Origin: Marinobacterium rhizophilum DSM 18822 | GTDB lineage: Bacteria; Pseudomonadota; Gammaproteobacteria; Pseudomonadales; Balneatricaceae | Reading direction: 5' to 3' | DNA: 64,000 nt | Assembly (NCBI RefSeq): GCF_000378045.1 | Contig: NZ_KB899105.1 | Location: 1 to 64,000 of the forward strand | Program-made: the position numbers and the translations under genes | Shown here: one piece after another, positions 7,696 through 17,018 of the stretch | How the letters are laid out: each line of letters begins with the position of its first letter | Position numbering within the stretch: the stretch's first letter is position 1 | The notes under the pieces: model-generated | What the model was told of the DNA's origin: nothing | The model's input: only the letters and a program-made list of their open reading frames with translations | Database searches by the model: none

Positions 7696-8808
7696 CTACT
7701 GCTGCAGTTCGGTAATTCGCTGCGGACTGACACTGTCACCAGTATCGTTACCCCAGGCATTACGCTCGTAAGTGATAACCGCCGCCAGATCGACAGCATT
7801 CAACTGGGCGCCGAAAGCCTGCATGGCTGTCCCCGCCTTGCCGTGCAGAACTATATCGATATGCGCCCCGATATCGCCGGTAACCATCGGGCTACCCGCC
7901 AATGCAGGGAAAGCACCGGGGATACCCTGCCCGTTCGCCTGGTGACAGGCCGCACAGCTGGTGTTGTACACCTGCTCGCCGCGCTCCATCAGCTGCGCCA
8001 GCGTCCACTCCTGGGTAGCCGAGGCTTTCTGGGCGGCAGCTGCGCTACGAGTATCAGCCAGCCATTGATCAAACTCAGCCTGGGGTCTGACGTCGACCAC
8101 AATGGGCATGAAACCGTGATCACGACCGCACAGTTCGGTGCATTGCCCACGGTAAATACCGGGTTCTTCAGGAATGGCCCAGGATTCATTGATAAAGCCG
8201 GGAATCGCGTCTTTTTTCACAGACAGGTCCGGCACCCACCAGGAATGGATGACATCGTTGGCGGTAAACAGAAAACGTACCTTCTTACCGACCGGCAGCA
8301 CCAGGGGGTTGTCGACTTCGAGTAAATAGTGCTCGCCTTTGGGGGCTTCATTATTTATTTGCTCCCGGGAAGTCGCCAGTGACGAGAAAAAATCAATGTC
8401 CTCGCCGAGGTACTGATAGCGCCATTTCCATTGATACCCGGTCACCTGAATATCAATCTCGGCGTCCGTATTGTCGTACATTTTAATCAAAGTGGCGGTG
8501 GCAGGGACCGCCATGGCGATGAGTATGGCAAAGGGGATCAGCGTCCAGAGGATCTCTACCGCTGTATTCTCATGAAAATTGCGCGCCTCGGCGCCGCGAG
8601 ATTTTCGATGATGAATAATGGACCAGAACATCACCCCGAAGACCACAACTCCGATGGCGACGCATATCCAGAAAATAATCATGTGCAGGTCATAAACTTC
8701 ACGCGCGATCGCGGTTGACCCCGGTCTCATATTTACATCCCAAGCGGCTATAGCCGGCAGGGAAACAAGCCATCCTATCCATGGCAGGAGCCAGACTTTT
8801 CTTATCAT
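7696..8808 (-). CDS. coxB: Cytochrome c oxidase subunit II with fused cytochrome c domain
   Basis: Subunit II accepts electrons from cytochrome c at the CuA centre. The 370-residue precursor has a signal peptide (residues 1-22), two membrane helices (about 40-62 and 84-105) and a cupredoxin domain with CuA ligands His188, Cys223, Cys227, His231 and Met234. A C-terminal cytochrome c domain has the heme motif C285-A-A-C-H289 and a likely axial Met near 329. This makes it a caa3-type subunit able to pass electrons internally. It is the first gene of the oxidase operon, and a promoter candidate lies at 8894-8921. Confidence 0.97.
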   Translation of the reverse strand: MIRKVWLLPWIGWLVSLPAIAAWDVNMRPGSTAIAREVYDLHMIIFWICVAIGVVVFGVMFWSIIHHRKSRGAEARNFHENTAVEILWTLIPFAILIAMAVPATATLIKMYDNTDAEIDIQVTGYQWKWRYQYLGEDIDFFSSLATSREQINNEAPKGEHYLLEVDNPLVLPVGKKVRFLFTANDVIHSWWVPDLSVKKDAIPGFINESWAIPEEPGIYRGQCTELCGRDHGFMPIVVDVRPQAEFDQWLADTRSAAAAQKASATQEWTLAQLMERGEQVYNTSCAACHQANGQGIPGAFPALAGSPMVTGDIGAHIDIVLHGKAGTAMQAFGAQLNAVDLAAVITYERNAWGNDTGDSVSPQRITELQQ

Positions 8809-8893
8809 TAGCGGGCCTCTCGCAGATCCGCAGAACCGCCCAAGTGTTGCGGTTATACGGAATTTTCCCTACCAGATCACTTGGTTAAGAGTG

Positions 8894-8921
8894 AGTATAG
8901 CAGCCCATCCGATAATGCAAG
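8894..8921 (-). promoter_or_regulatory. Candidate promoter of the cytochrome oxidase operon
   Basis: On the minus strand, TATACT (8894-8899) preceded by TGC forms an extended -10. CTTGCA (8916-8921) lies 16 bp upstream as a weak -35. It lies about 85 bp ahead of the coxB start and just past the stop of the DUF2970 gene. Confidence 0.4.
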
Positions 8922-8927
8922 GTGAGA

Positions 8928-9137
8928 TCAGGCTCCCGCCAGCATAAGCGCCAGACGCACCAGCAGAATCACGCCGACGACAAATAGTGCCGCCATTAGC
9001 ACGCCCGTCAGTAAATAGCGCAACGGCGAGCCCGATGAAAAATCTTTTTGCCGATTGCGGTCCGATTGAACACCAAACATGGCTGCCAAAGCGCTCAATA
9101 CGGCGGTGAGCAGCCCGTTTTTCTTTGGATCCGGCAT
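8928..9137 (-). CDS. DUF2970 small membrane protein
   Basis: A 69-residue protein with a polar N-terminus that includes the A-x-x-A-A-M-F-G-V-Q motif of DUF2970, then one hydrophobic helix (about residues 42-66) rich in Val, Leu and Ala. Members are common beside aa3 oxidase genes in Gammaproteobacteria. It lies upstream of coxB on the same strand with about 120 bp between them. Function unknown. The 226 bp between its start and the end of msrQ hold no convincing gene. Confidence 0.7.
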   Translation of the reverse strand: MPDPKKNGLLTAVLSALAAMFGVQSDRNRQKDFSSGSPLRYLLTGVLMAALFVVGVILLVRLALMLAGA

Positions 9138-9363
9138 TGTATGACGCCCCCTTTATAACCATCGCTGATGTTAAAGGTATAGCTGAACGCCCGCCGCTGT
9201 GCTGTCCAGCGCAGGATATGACGAGGCAAACGGAAAGAGCAATAACACATCGCTGACTTGATAGCGGCCCCTTGGCGCCATCCCGCTCAGCATGTAGCAG
9301 TGATTTGCGCGAAGGAAACCGGGACCGGTGGCAGGATAGATATTTTCAGTGAGCGAGCAGGGT

Positions 9364-9987
9364 TCAGCCACGTTTTCGCTTCGCTGAACGACGACGTATC
9401 CATAGCCGATACCCCAGCAACCAAGCCAGAATCAGGCCGTATAACAGCTGATCTTCAAACGAACTGCGGATTTGCCAGATGAAGTGCACCATGGCTAACA
9501 CCGCGATGACATACACCAGACGATGTAATTTTACCCAGCGCGCGCCCAAACGACGCTGCATGCTTCGGGTTGAGGTTACTCCCAGTGGAATCAGCAGCAG
9601 CAGGGCCAGTGACCCTACGACGATATAAGGCCGTTCACTCAATTCACGTACTAGCAGATCCGGGCGCCACCCAAGAATAAAAGTGGCAAAGGCGAGCGCA
9701 TGCACAACAGCATAAAACAGCGTGTAAAGGCCCAGCATGCGACGATAGCGCTGCAACCAGCCCCATTGAAAGATCCGTCGAAGCGGGGTCACGGCCAGGG
9801 TTATCCACAGCAGGCGCAGTGTCCATAGCCCGGTGAACTTGACGATCGCCTGGGCGGGATCGGCACCCAGGTTCATGTTCCAGGCCTGGTCGAACAGCCA
9901 TGCCAGCGGCAGCAAGGGCAACAGGAACACCAGCCACCAGAGCGCATAGGGTTTCAGGGTGTTAGCCCTGACGCCGGTCAGAACCAT
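9364..9987 (-). CDS. msrQ: MsrQ, heme-binding membrane partner of MsrP
   Basis: MsrQ (YedZ) is a ferric-reductase-like b-type cytochrome that passes electrons from the quinone pool or cytoplasmic flavin to periplasmic MsrP. The 207-residue protein has about six membrane helices. Typical motifs are F-T-G-x-W-T-L-x-x-L in the first half, R-R-x-L-G-L-Y near residue 83, and W-V-K-L-H-R-L-V-Y around residue 150, which contains a heme-ligand histidine. Its ATG overlaps the end of msrP by 10 bp, so the pair is cotranscribed and probably coupled. Confidence 0.93.
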   Translation of the reverse strand: MVLTGVRANTLKPYALWWLVFLLPLLPLAWLFDQAWNMNLGADPAQAIVKFTGLWTLRLLWITLAVTPLRRIFQWGWLQRYRRMLGLYTLFYAVVHALAFATFILGWRPDLLVRELSERPYIVVGSLALLLLIPLGVTSTRSMQRRLGARWVKLHRLVYVIAVLAMVHFIWQIRSSFEDQLLYGLILAWLLGYRLWIRRRSAKRKRG

Positions 9988-10985
9988 TGCCGTAAATCCA
10001 TGCCGCGATACAGGTCGGCGACTTCGTCGGCATAGCCGTTAAACAGCTGGGTATCGATGATATTGGGTGAAAACAGCGATGACGGAAGACGCCGCTCGGT
10101 CGCCTGGCTCCAGCGCGGGTGGTCGACCGCCGGATTTACGTTGGCGTAGAAGCCATACTCCCCCGGGGCCGTGCGATTCCAGGAGGTACCAGGCATCTCC
10201 TCCACCAGGCGAATCTTGACGATCGACTTGATACTCTTGAAGCCGTATTTCCAGGGCACCACCAGACGGAACGGAGCGCCGTTCTGCGGCGGCAATCCAT
10301 TGCCATACAACCCCACCGCGAGCAGTGTGAGCGGGTGCATGGCTTCATCAATGCGCAGGCCCTCGACATAGGGCCAGTCCAGGGTTGAGAAGAACGAGCG
10401 CTGCCCCGGCATCTGCTCGGGATCCTGCAGCGTGGTGAACTCGACATATTTGGCCTTGGACGTGGGCTCAAAACGCTTGAGCAGATCGGCCAGCGGAAAA
10501 CCCATCCAGGGAATAACCATGGACCAGGCCTCAACACAGCGCAACCGATAGATACGCTCTTCCAGGGCATGGGGCTTAAGCAGGTCTTCCAGGTTATAAA
10601 TGCCGGGCTTGTTCACCTCACCGGCAATATCGACTTTCCAGGGGTCGGTTTTAAACTCCTGCGCCCTGCGTGAGGGATCCTGTTTGCCAAGACCGAACTC
10701 ATAGAAATTGTTGTGGGTAATGATATTGCCGTAGGGCGCGGGCTTTTCATCGGTGGAAAAGGCCTCGTTACGCTCACTGGCACGCAATGCGCCCTGAAGC
10801 CAGTCGGGCCCCGGATACTGCGGCTGGTTTTTATCCAGGCTATAGGCCGGGATCGCCGACGCGCCTTCGGTTAATGCCAGCGCCGCAGTACCCGCCAACC
10901 CCTGCATGAACCGGCGTCGATTGACATAGACAGATTCAGGTGTGATTTCAGAGGACTTCAGCGGCGATCTTCGTTTAATCAACAT
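9978..10985 (-). CDS. msrP: MsrP, periplasmic molybdopterin methionine sulfoxide reductase
   Basis: MsrP (YedY) repairs oxidised methionines in envelope proteins. The 335-residue precursor carries a twin-arginine signal (N-R-R-R-F-M-Q-G-L, residues 22-30, then an alanine-rich stretch to A-S-A), so it is exported folded with its molybdenum cofactor. The molybdenum-ligating cysteine is Cys150 in [10 protein letters not shown]. The C-terminal [10 protein letters not shown] ending is characteristic. It needs Mo-molybdopterin, whose late synthesis genes lie at 44.6-48.3 kb. Confidence 0.95.
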   Translation of the reverse strand: MLIKRRSPLKSSEITPESVYVNRRRFMQGLAGTAALALTEGASAIPAYSLDKNQPQYPGPDWLQGALRASERNEAFSTDEKPAPYGNIITHNNFYEFGLGKQDPSRRAQEFKTDPWKVDIAGEVNKPGIYNLEDLLKPHALEERIYRLRCVEAWSMVIPWMGFPLADLLKRFEPTSKAKYVEFTTLQDPEQMPGQRSFFSTLDWPYVEGLRIDEAMHPLTLLAVGLYGNGLPPQNGAPFRLVVPWKYGFKSIKSIVKIRLVEEMPGTSWNRTAPGEYGFYANVNPAVDHPRWSQATERRLPSSLFSPNIIDTQLFNGYADEVADLYRGMDLRQWF

Positions 10986-11130
10986 GTTCCGTTCCCTGCG
11001 TGCAGTTCAGCGATTAACCGTGCCCAGACGGGCACTACGGTAAGTCAGCCCTGAGCCTAGAGCCCTTGGCTGAACCCACCCTGAAAAGCCGCTTTACTGC
11101 ACGTCGGGAGAAGCCCTGCGCAACGCTGGT

Positions 11131-11880
11131 TCAGCGCGTCTTGCGCTTGCGCCATAACCAGAGCAGCGGGCCGGACAGCATGTAACACAGGAACAGCAGC
11201 CAGAGGAAAGTCGCCGGACTGATTGAGATAACCCCGATCACCAGGACAATGCCCGCCAGGATCATAAAGGGCACCTTGCCCTTGAAATCCACTTCCTTGA
11301 AACTGTAATACAGCACGTTGCTGACCATCAGCAAACCGCAACAGGCGACAAAGGCGGCGACAAGATAGGCCAGTGGCCCTGGTGCGACTTCAAACTCGGA
11401 GCAGGCCCAGACAAGACCCGCAACCGCCGCTGCCGCGGCGGGGCTTGGCAAGCCGATAAAGTATTTTTTGTCGACCGAGCCGATCTGGGTATTAAAGCGC
11501 GCCAGCCGCAACGCCGCACAGGCAACATAGATGAACGCGGCAAACCAGCCGATCTTGCCCACGCTGTCCAGCACCCAGGTGAACGCCACCAGCGCCGGCG
11601 CCACACCAAATGACACCATGTCCGAGAGCGAGTCATACTCCGCACCGAACTCACTGCTGGTATTGGTCATGCGGGCAACGCGACCATCAAGCCCATCAAG
11701 CACCATGGCGACAAAAATGGCGATAGCCGCATTAACGAAGTCGCCATTCATGCCTGCGATCACGGCATAAAAGCCCGAAAACAAGGCCCCCGTCGTGAAC
11801 AGGTTAGGCAGCAAGTAAATCCCCCGGCTACGGGGTGTCTGCTCGTCGTCACAGGGTTGAGTATGTTCGTCCGTCATCAT
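11131..11880 (-). CDS. pssA: CDP-diacylglycerol--serine O-phosphatidyltransferase
   Basis: This membrane enzyme makes phosphatidylserine, the precursor of phosphatidylethanolamine, from CDP-diacylglycerol and serine. The 249-residue protein has the CDP-alcohol phosphatidyltransferase motif D-G-(x)2-D-G-R-x-A-R...G-x-x-x-D-S-x-x-D at residues 62-87, followed by multiple membrane helices. It is the Gram-positive/archaeal-like type II PssA found in Pseudomonas, not the E. coli phospholipase-D-like enzyme. Two ATGs one codon apart leave the exact start open. About 145 bp separate it from msrP downstream. Confidence 0.92.
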   Translation of the reverse strand: MMTDEHTQPCDDEQTPRSRGIYLLPNLFTTGALFSGFYAVIAGMNGDFVNAAIAIFVAMVLDGLDGRVARMTNTSSEFGAEYDSLSDMVSFGVAPALVAFTWVLDSVGKIGWFAAFIYVACAALRLARFNTQIGSVDKKYFIGLPSPAAAAAVAGLVWACSEFEVAPGPLAYLVAAFVACCGLLMVSNVLYYSFKEVDFKGKVPFMILAGIVLVIGVISISPATFLWLLFLCYMLSGPLLWLWRKRKTR

Positions 11881-11936
11881 CTCTCTTCAGTGGTCGATTG
11901 AGTTGGGCTCATTCTACAGGTGCCGCCTCCCTGCTG

Positions 11937-12722
11937 TCACCGCCCCACAGGCGGGTTAGGAAACACGGCACTCTGCTCTTGCAGCAGTACTCGGTCCACA
12001 AATTTTCGCATCAGGCCATTGGATATCGGGGTCTCCTGCGCCGTCGCCAGTACCTGCTCCAGATGCTCCGCACCGTCGGTGTAATGGGCCCGGTAATGCG
12101 TGAGTCGCTCCACCAGCGTTGCCCTGTCCACTTCCGGATGAAACTGGAATGCCCAGAAAGGTTTTCCGCTGACCCTCAGCACATGTACGCACTGCTCGGT
12201 ATAGGCCAGCAGTTCACAACCAGGGGGCACCTCGGCAGCATACTGCCGGTGGACCGATACGGCGGCGAAGCCATCCGGGCTATCGTGCAGCAACGGATCC
12301 TGGCGAGCGGCCTCAGCCAGGCGGATGGCCAGTGTGCCCATCTCAAAGTCCTGCTCCCGGTGTTCAATCCTGCCCCCCAGCGCCAGCACGGCCAGCTGAA
12401 AGCCAAAACAGGACGCGAAGGTTGGCTGCCCGGTTGTCACCACATGACGGAGCAGCTTTTCGCAGTTGTGCACAAAGGGATACCGCGAAGGCTCCAGTAC
12501 ATTGGCCTCGCTCGCCCCCCCCACCAGCAGGGCGTCATAGCCTTCGACGACATCAAGGGAAAAGGCCGGGGTATGGAAAACATTCAGCCGGTCGATCTGC
12601 TCAGGGTCCAGGCCGCTGTAACTGGCGAAACTGCGGTGCTCTTCATCGCAAACCCGGGCCTCGGTACGGATCTGCATTAACAGCAATCGGAGATCGGATC
12701 TTCTTTTCGAACATGGCTTCAT
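11937..12722 (-). CDS. Class I glutamine amidotransferase domain protein
   Basis: A stand-alone GATase1-like protein of 261 residues resembling GMP-synthase-type amidotransferases. The nucleophile is Cys105 in S-C-F-G-F-Q-L and the other triad members are His195 and Glu197 in F-Q-F-H-P-E-V. The ATG at 12722 has GGAAC upstream and is preferred over an upstream TTG. Stand-alone members of this family include gamma-glutamyl-peptide hydrolases and uncharacterised amidotransferases, and no neighbour suggests a synthase partner. The substrate is unknown. Confidence 0.8.
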   Translation of the reverse strand: MKPCSKRRSDLRLLLMQIRTEARVCDEEHRSFASYSGLDPEQIDRLNVFHTPAFSLDVVEGYDALLVGGASEANVLEPSRYPFVHNCEKLLRHVVTTGQPTFASCFGFQLAVLALGGRIEHREQDFEMGTLAIRLAEAARQDPLLHDSPDGFAAVSVHRQYAAEVPPGCELLAYTEQCVHVLRVSGKPFWAFQFHPEVDRATLVERLTHYRAHYTDGAEHLEQVLATAQETPISNGLMRKFVDRVLLQEQSAVFPNPPVGR

Positions 12723-12820
12723 GGGTAGTTCCAAAACAGTTTCCTTGCACGGCCTCCTCCGTTCGAAAGCGGCCTCAGTGGCGACGCCAAACGTCAGTTA
12801 CGGCAACGGCCAGAGATGCT

Positions 12821-13822
12821 TTACAGAAAGAGTCCCAGATCGCAGCTGGATGCACGCCCGATACTTTGACCCTGCTGCGCCAGCCAGCGATGGGCCCGCA
12901 CCCGTCCCCGGTCTCGCAGGTCTTCCAGAAAGTGTAGTCGGGTATCGTACTTGCTGGCCCGATCCAGACTGGCCAGCAGCTCATCGGTTTCGATCAGGTG
13001 CAAACGCAAACGGCGCACCCGACGCTCAAAGGCCCCAATGGAAAACGGTGTCTTGCGGATCTCAAACTGCATGTGACTGATGGCGCGCATTTCACGCAAG
13101 AACGTACTTTGAAAGCCGAATTCTGCCACTCGCTCGCGAATGGCAGACGCACTGACAGGCGTGCCGACACGCATCAGCGGCTGCAACAGAATGACCAGCA
13201 CATCGTCACTGTCACAGTCAAAAATCAGTGGATAGATCGCCGGATTACCGCTGAAACCTCCGTCCCAGTAACTGTGCCCGTCAATCTCAATGGCTTTGTG
13301 CAGGGTCGGCAGACAGGCCGAGGCGAGCAGGTGGTCAGCACTGAGCTCAGTTTCACGAAACAGCCGCAGCTTGCCGCTTTGCACATGGGTCGCCACGATA
13401 AATAACGGTATGGGGGACGCTGTACGCAGTCGCTCGAAATCCACCATCCGCTCTACCAGTGAGCGTAACGGGTTAATATCCAGCGGGTTGAGGTCATAGG
13501 GCGACAGGTAATAACTCAGCATCAGCATCCAGTCGTTCACCGAGTCGCCCAAGCCCGCGGCAGGCACCCCCTGCGGCAGCTCCGGTAACGCATGCAACGA
13601 CACCTCGTGCCAGAAACGCGCCAGCATCTCGCGGGCGCCCTCATGGCCGCCCTGCTGCAGGCCACTGGCCAGCATCACCGCATTCATGGCACCGGCACTG
13701 GTGCCACTGACGCCTTCAAACTGCAGTTCGGGTTCCTCCAAAAGACGGTCCAGCACACCCCAGGTAAAGGCCCCGTGGGCACCTCCCCCCTGCAGTGCAA
13801 GATTAAGTTTTCGCGCTCTCAT
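12821..13822 (-). CDS. Patatin-like phospholipase
   Basis: A lipid acyl hydrolase of the patatin family, 333 residues. It has the oxyanion loop G-G-G-A-H-G-A-F (residues 12-19), the nucleophile elbow G-T-S42-A-G and the catalytic aspartate in D187-G-G-F. There is no signal peptide, so it is likely cytoplasmic or peripheral on the inner membrane. The ATG at 13822 has GGAGG five bases upstream, which decides the start over longer readings of the frame. Phospholipase activity is inferred from the Ser-Asp dyad; the substrate is unknown. Confidence 0.9.
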   Translation of the reverse strand: MRARKLNLALQGGGAHGAFTWGVLDRLLEEPELQFEGVSGTSAGAMNAVMLASGLQQGGHEGAREMLARFWHEVSLHALPELPQGVPAAGLGDSVNDWMLMLSYYLSPYDLNPLDINPLRSLVERMVDFERLRTASPIPLFIVATHVQSGKLRLFRETELSADHLLASACLPTLHKAIEIDGHSYWDGGFSGNPAIYPLIFDCDSDDVLVILLQPLMRVGTPVSASAIRERVAEFGFQSTFLREMRAISHMQFEIRKTPFSIGAFERRVRRLRLHLIETDELLASLDRASKYDTRLHFLEDLRDRGRVRAHRWLAQQGQSIGRASSCDLGLFL

Positions 13823-13926
13823 AACAGCCTCCGGCCAATATTTGTGCACTGCACAAATCTGACATTTAGCCGCCACGAAGTCAAAAGAAACCCGGGTGAC
13901 AATCGAGTGACACACAGGAACCGGGC

Positions 13927-16900
13927 TCAGTGAAAATCCCGTGAGCGCAGCGCCAGTGCCTGCCAGCACTGGGTGATATCCGTCAAACGACCGGCCACAA
14001 CATGGATAACGCCCGCCTCTGACTCCAGCACCCCCGATACGCGCAACAGGCGTGCGCCCAGCAATGCCTGACGCTGTAGTGCAGCGGTAGTACGCCAGAC
14101 CACCAGATTGACCTGTCCGGTTTCATCCTCCAGCGTGACAAAGGTAACCCCCGAGGCTGACCCCGGTCGCTGCCGGTTGGTCACGATTCCCGCGACCCTC
14201 ACCAGCTGCCCGGGTCGACAGGTTTCGAGTTGCTGCGCACTCAGGCAGCCGTTGAGCTCACCGCCCTCACGCAGCAGCGCCACGGGATGACGCCCCAGCG
14301 TTAGCCCAAGATGGCGAAAATCCTCTTCCAGATCCGCCTGCTCATCCGGGGCCCTCAGCCTTACGACACCGCTGTCAGCCACCCGGGCCTCTCCCAGCGC
14401 CAGCGCCGGATCCTCGGCCAGCAATTCCCAGCGCGCCTGGTAACGGTGCTGCGCCAGCGCATTCAGAGCACCGGCCGCCGCCAGTACATCCCAGCTGCCA
14501 CGGTCCAGCTTCATACGCCCCTGGGCATCGGCCACCGAAACAAAAGACCCCGCCTCCCGGGCCTGCAGCACAAGCTCAGCCGCCTTGCGGGACAGGCGTT
14601 TAACCATGCGAAAGCCAAGACGCAGCGCACCGTCTGGCTCCAGCGCAGAATCCCAGGCACTGCAATTCAGGTCGACCCCGCGTACGGTGACGCCCTGGCG
14701 CCGTGCGTCCTGAACCAGCTGCGCAGGCGAATAAAAGCCCATGGGCTGACTGTTCAGCAAACCACAGCAGAACGCCGCCGGCTCATGACATTTAAGCCAG
14801 GCCGACACGTACACCAGCAGCGCAAAGCTGGCGGCATGGGACTCAGGAAAACCATACTCGCCAAAGCCCTCGATCTGGCGGCAGATCCGTTGAGCAAACT
14901 CCTCGCTGTAGCCCCGCTCCAGCATCCCGGCCACCAGCTTCTGCTGATAGACAGCGATAGTACCGCTGCGCCGCCAAGCCGCCATGGCGCGGCGCAACTG
15001 ATCCGCTTCGCCGGCGGAAAAACCTGCAGCCACCATGGCCAGGCTGATCACCTGCTCCTGAAAGATAGGTACGCCCAAGGTACGTTCCAGCACCCGGCGC
15101 ACGGCGTCGCCGGGGTAGCTGACCGATTCAAGGCCCGCGCGCCGTTTGAGATAGGGATGCACCATGTCCCCCTGGATAGGCCCGGGGCGCACGATGGCCA
15201 CCTGAATCACCAGATCGTAGTAGCAGCGCGGCTGCAGGCGCGGCAGCATATTCATCTGCGCCCTGGATTCCACCTGGAACACACCCACGCTCTGAGCCCG
15301 CGACAGCATGTCATACACTTGAGGATCTTCCCGGGGAATATCCTGCATGCGCAGCGCCTTGCCATCCCTGGCCGACAACAGCGCCAGTGTCTTGCGCACG
15401 GCACTGAGCATGCCCAGCGCCAGCACATCCACTTTCAGCAAACCAAGACTTTCCAGGTCATCCTTGTTCCACTGAATCAGGCTGCGATCTTTCATCGCGG
15501 CATTTTCCACCGGCACCAGTTCCGACAAGGGACCTGCCGAAATGACAAAGCCACCGACATGCTGCGACAAATGACGGGGAAAACCGATGATTTCGTCCAC
15601 CAGCTCCAGCAGCAGGCGAAACTGCGCGGGCGGTTTGTCACCACCGAGTTCACGCAACTGTTCAAACCACTGGCCGGAGTCGGCACGCTGGTCCAGCCGG
15701 CTGCACAGCCAGCTCAGATAAGCGGCATCCAGCCCCAGCGCCTTGCCAACATCACGCAGTGCACTGCGCCGCCGGTAGCGGATAACCGTAGCCGCAATCC
15801 CCGCCCTCTCCCGACCGTAGCGCCGATAGATATACTGAATCACCTCTTCGCGCCGCTCATGTTCAAAGTCCACATCGATGTCCGGCGGCTCGTCACGTTC
15901 TCGCGAGATAAAGCGTTCAAACAGCATATTCACCTGGCGCGGGTCCACCTCGGTAATATGCAGGCAATAACACACCACCGAATTGGCCGCCGAGCCGCGC
16001 CCCTGGCACAGAATGCCCTGGTCACGCGCAAAGCGGACAATATCCTCGATGGTGAGAAAGTAATGTTCGTACTTCAGCTCGGCGATCAGTGCCAGCTCGT
16101 GATCAACCTGGCGTGCGATGGCCGCCGGCATGCCGTCCGGGAAGCGCAGCGCAGCCCCTTCATGCACCCGCTGGGCCAGCCACTGGCCAGCACTTTTGCC
16201 CCGGGGCACCAGCTCGGCCGGATATTCATACCGCAGCTCGCCAAGGTCAAAACGACATCGCCCGGCAATGCGCAAGGTTTCACTGAGCATGGAGGGCTCA
16301 TAAAGGCGCTTGAGCTTGTTCAGTGAGCGCAGGTGCCGCTCGGCGTTGCTCGCCAGCCGAAACCCGGCCTGGCTGACCGGCATACCCAGGCGTATCGACG
16401 TCAGCACATCCTGCAACCGCTGCCGACCAGGCAGGTGCATCAGTACCGCACTGGCACAAACCATCGGCAACCCCAGCTGCTGAGCCAGCCACTGCTGCTG
16501 TGCATAACGTTCGGCATCCCCCGCCCCCAGCAATCGCTCGATCAGCATCCAGCAACGCCCGGCAAAGCGCTCGGACAATCCGCGTCCCCGCTCAGCGGCC
16601 TGCGGCAAATTCCCGCCCGGACGATACAGCAGCAAACAATCTGGCTGCGGCCCAAAGTCCGCCCATTCAATGCAATAACGTCCCTTAACTGCACGCCTGC
16701 GCGCCTTCGTGATCAGCGCACAGAGCTGTGCATAGCCCCGCCTGTTTTGAGCCAGCAACACCACGCGCTCATCCTGCAGCCGGAATTCGGACCCGATAAT
16801 CAGCTGCAGACGACTGCCCCGGCAGGCCTCCCAGGCCCGTACGACACCGGCTACCGAGCACTCATCGGTCAGCGCCAGCGCGCGGTAACCCAACTCAATG

Positions 16901-17004
16901 GCCCGCTGCACCAGCTCTTCAGGGTGCGACGCCCCCCGCAGAAAGCTGAAACAGCTCAGACAGTGCAGTTCGGCGTACTCCAGCGTCATAAGATCAACCG
17001 CCAC
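13927..17004 (-). CDS. dnaE2: Error-prone DNA polymerase DnaE2
   Basis: This C-family polymerase is the catalytic part of the ImuA-ImuB-DnaE2 translesion mutasome. The 1025-residue protein has an N-terminal PHP domain (from L-H-C-L-S-C-F-S-F-L-R-G), a polymerase palm with catalytic aspartates in P-D-I-D-V-D-F-E (374-381), fingers, helix-hairpin-helix and a C-terminal OB fold (V-R-V-A-G-I-V-T). The PHP site reads S-C-F-S rather than the H-S-x-F of proofreading-type PHP domains, as is usual for DnaE2. A GTG at 17004 or an ATG at 16989 could be the start. It follows imuB by 14 bp and has no promoter of its own that I can see. Confidence 0.95.
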   Translation of the reverse strand: MAVDLMTLEYAELHCLSCFSFLRGASHPEELVQRAIELGYRALALTDECSVAGVVRAWEACRGSRLQLIIGSEFRLQDERVVLLAQNRRGYAQLCALITKARRRAVKGRYCIEWADFGPQPDCLLLYRPGGNLPQAAERGRGLSERFAGRCWMLIERLLGAGDAERYAQQQWLAQQLGLPMVCASAVLMHLPGRQRLQDVLTSIRLGMPVSQAGFRLASNAERHLRSLNKLKRLYEPSMLSETLRIAGRCRFDLGELRYEYPAELVPRGKSAGQWLAQRVHEGAALRFPDGMPAAIARQVDHELALIAELKYEHYFLTIEDIVRFARDQGILCQGRGSAANSVVCYCLHITEVDPRQVNMLFERFISRERDEPPDIDVDFEHERREEVIQYIYRRYGRERAGIAATVIRYRRRSALRDVGKALGLDAAYLSWLCSRLDQRADSGQWFEQLRELGGDKPPAQFRLLLELVDEIIGFPRHLSQHVGGFVISAGPLSELVPVENAAMKDRSLIQWNKDDLESLGLLKVDVLALGMLSAVRKTLALLSARDGKALRMQDIPREDPQVYDMLSRAQSVGVFQVESRAQMNMLPRLQPRCYYDLVIQVAIVRPGPIQGDMVHPYLKRRAGLESVSYPGDAVRRVLERTLGVPIFQEQVISLAMVAAGFSAGEADQLRRAMAAWRRSGTIAVYQQKLVAGMLERGYSEEFAQRICRQIEGFGEYGFPESHAASFALLVYVSAWLKCHEPAAFCCGLLNSQPMGFYSPAQLVQDARRQGVTVRGVDLNCSAWDSALEPDGALRLGFRMVKRLSRKAAELVLQAREAGSFVSVADAQGRMKLDRGSWDVLAAAGALNALAQHRYQARWELLAEDPALALGEARVADSGVVRLRAPDEQADLEEDFRHLGLTLGRHPVALLREGGELNGCLSAQQLETCRPGQLVRVAGIVTNRQRPGSASGVTFVTLEDETGQVNLVVWRTTAALQRQALLGARLLRVSGVLESEAGVIHVVAGRLTDITQCWQALALRSRDFH

Positions 17005-17018
17005 ATGCCGATATCACC

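Noticed and set aside
9171-9371. 66-residue minus-strand frame starting with GTG inside the end of msrQ
   Set aside because: Overlaps the msrQ stop by 8 bp as a coupled gene might, but shows no family motif, membrane segment or ribosome binding site that I can support.
14311-16326. 671-residue plus-strand open frame
   Set aside because: Lies entirely antisense to dnaE2, whose protein shows clear family motifs; low-complexity His/Gln/Arg composition is typical of a GC-rich shadow frame.
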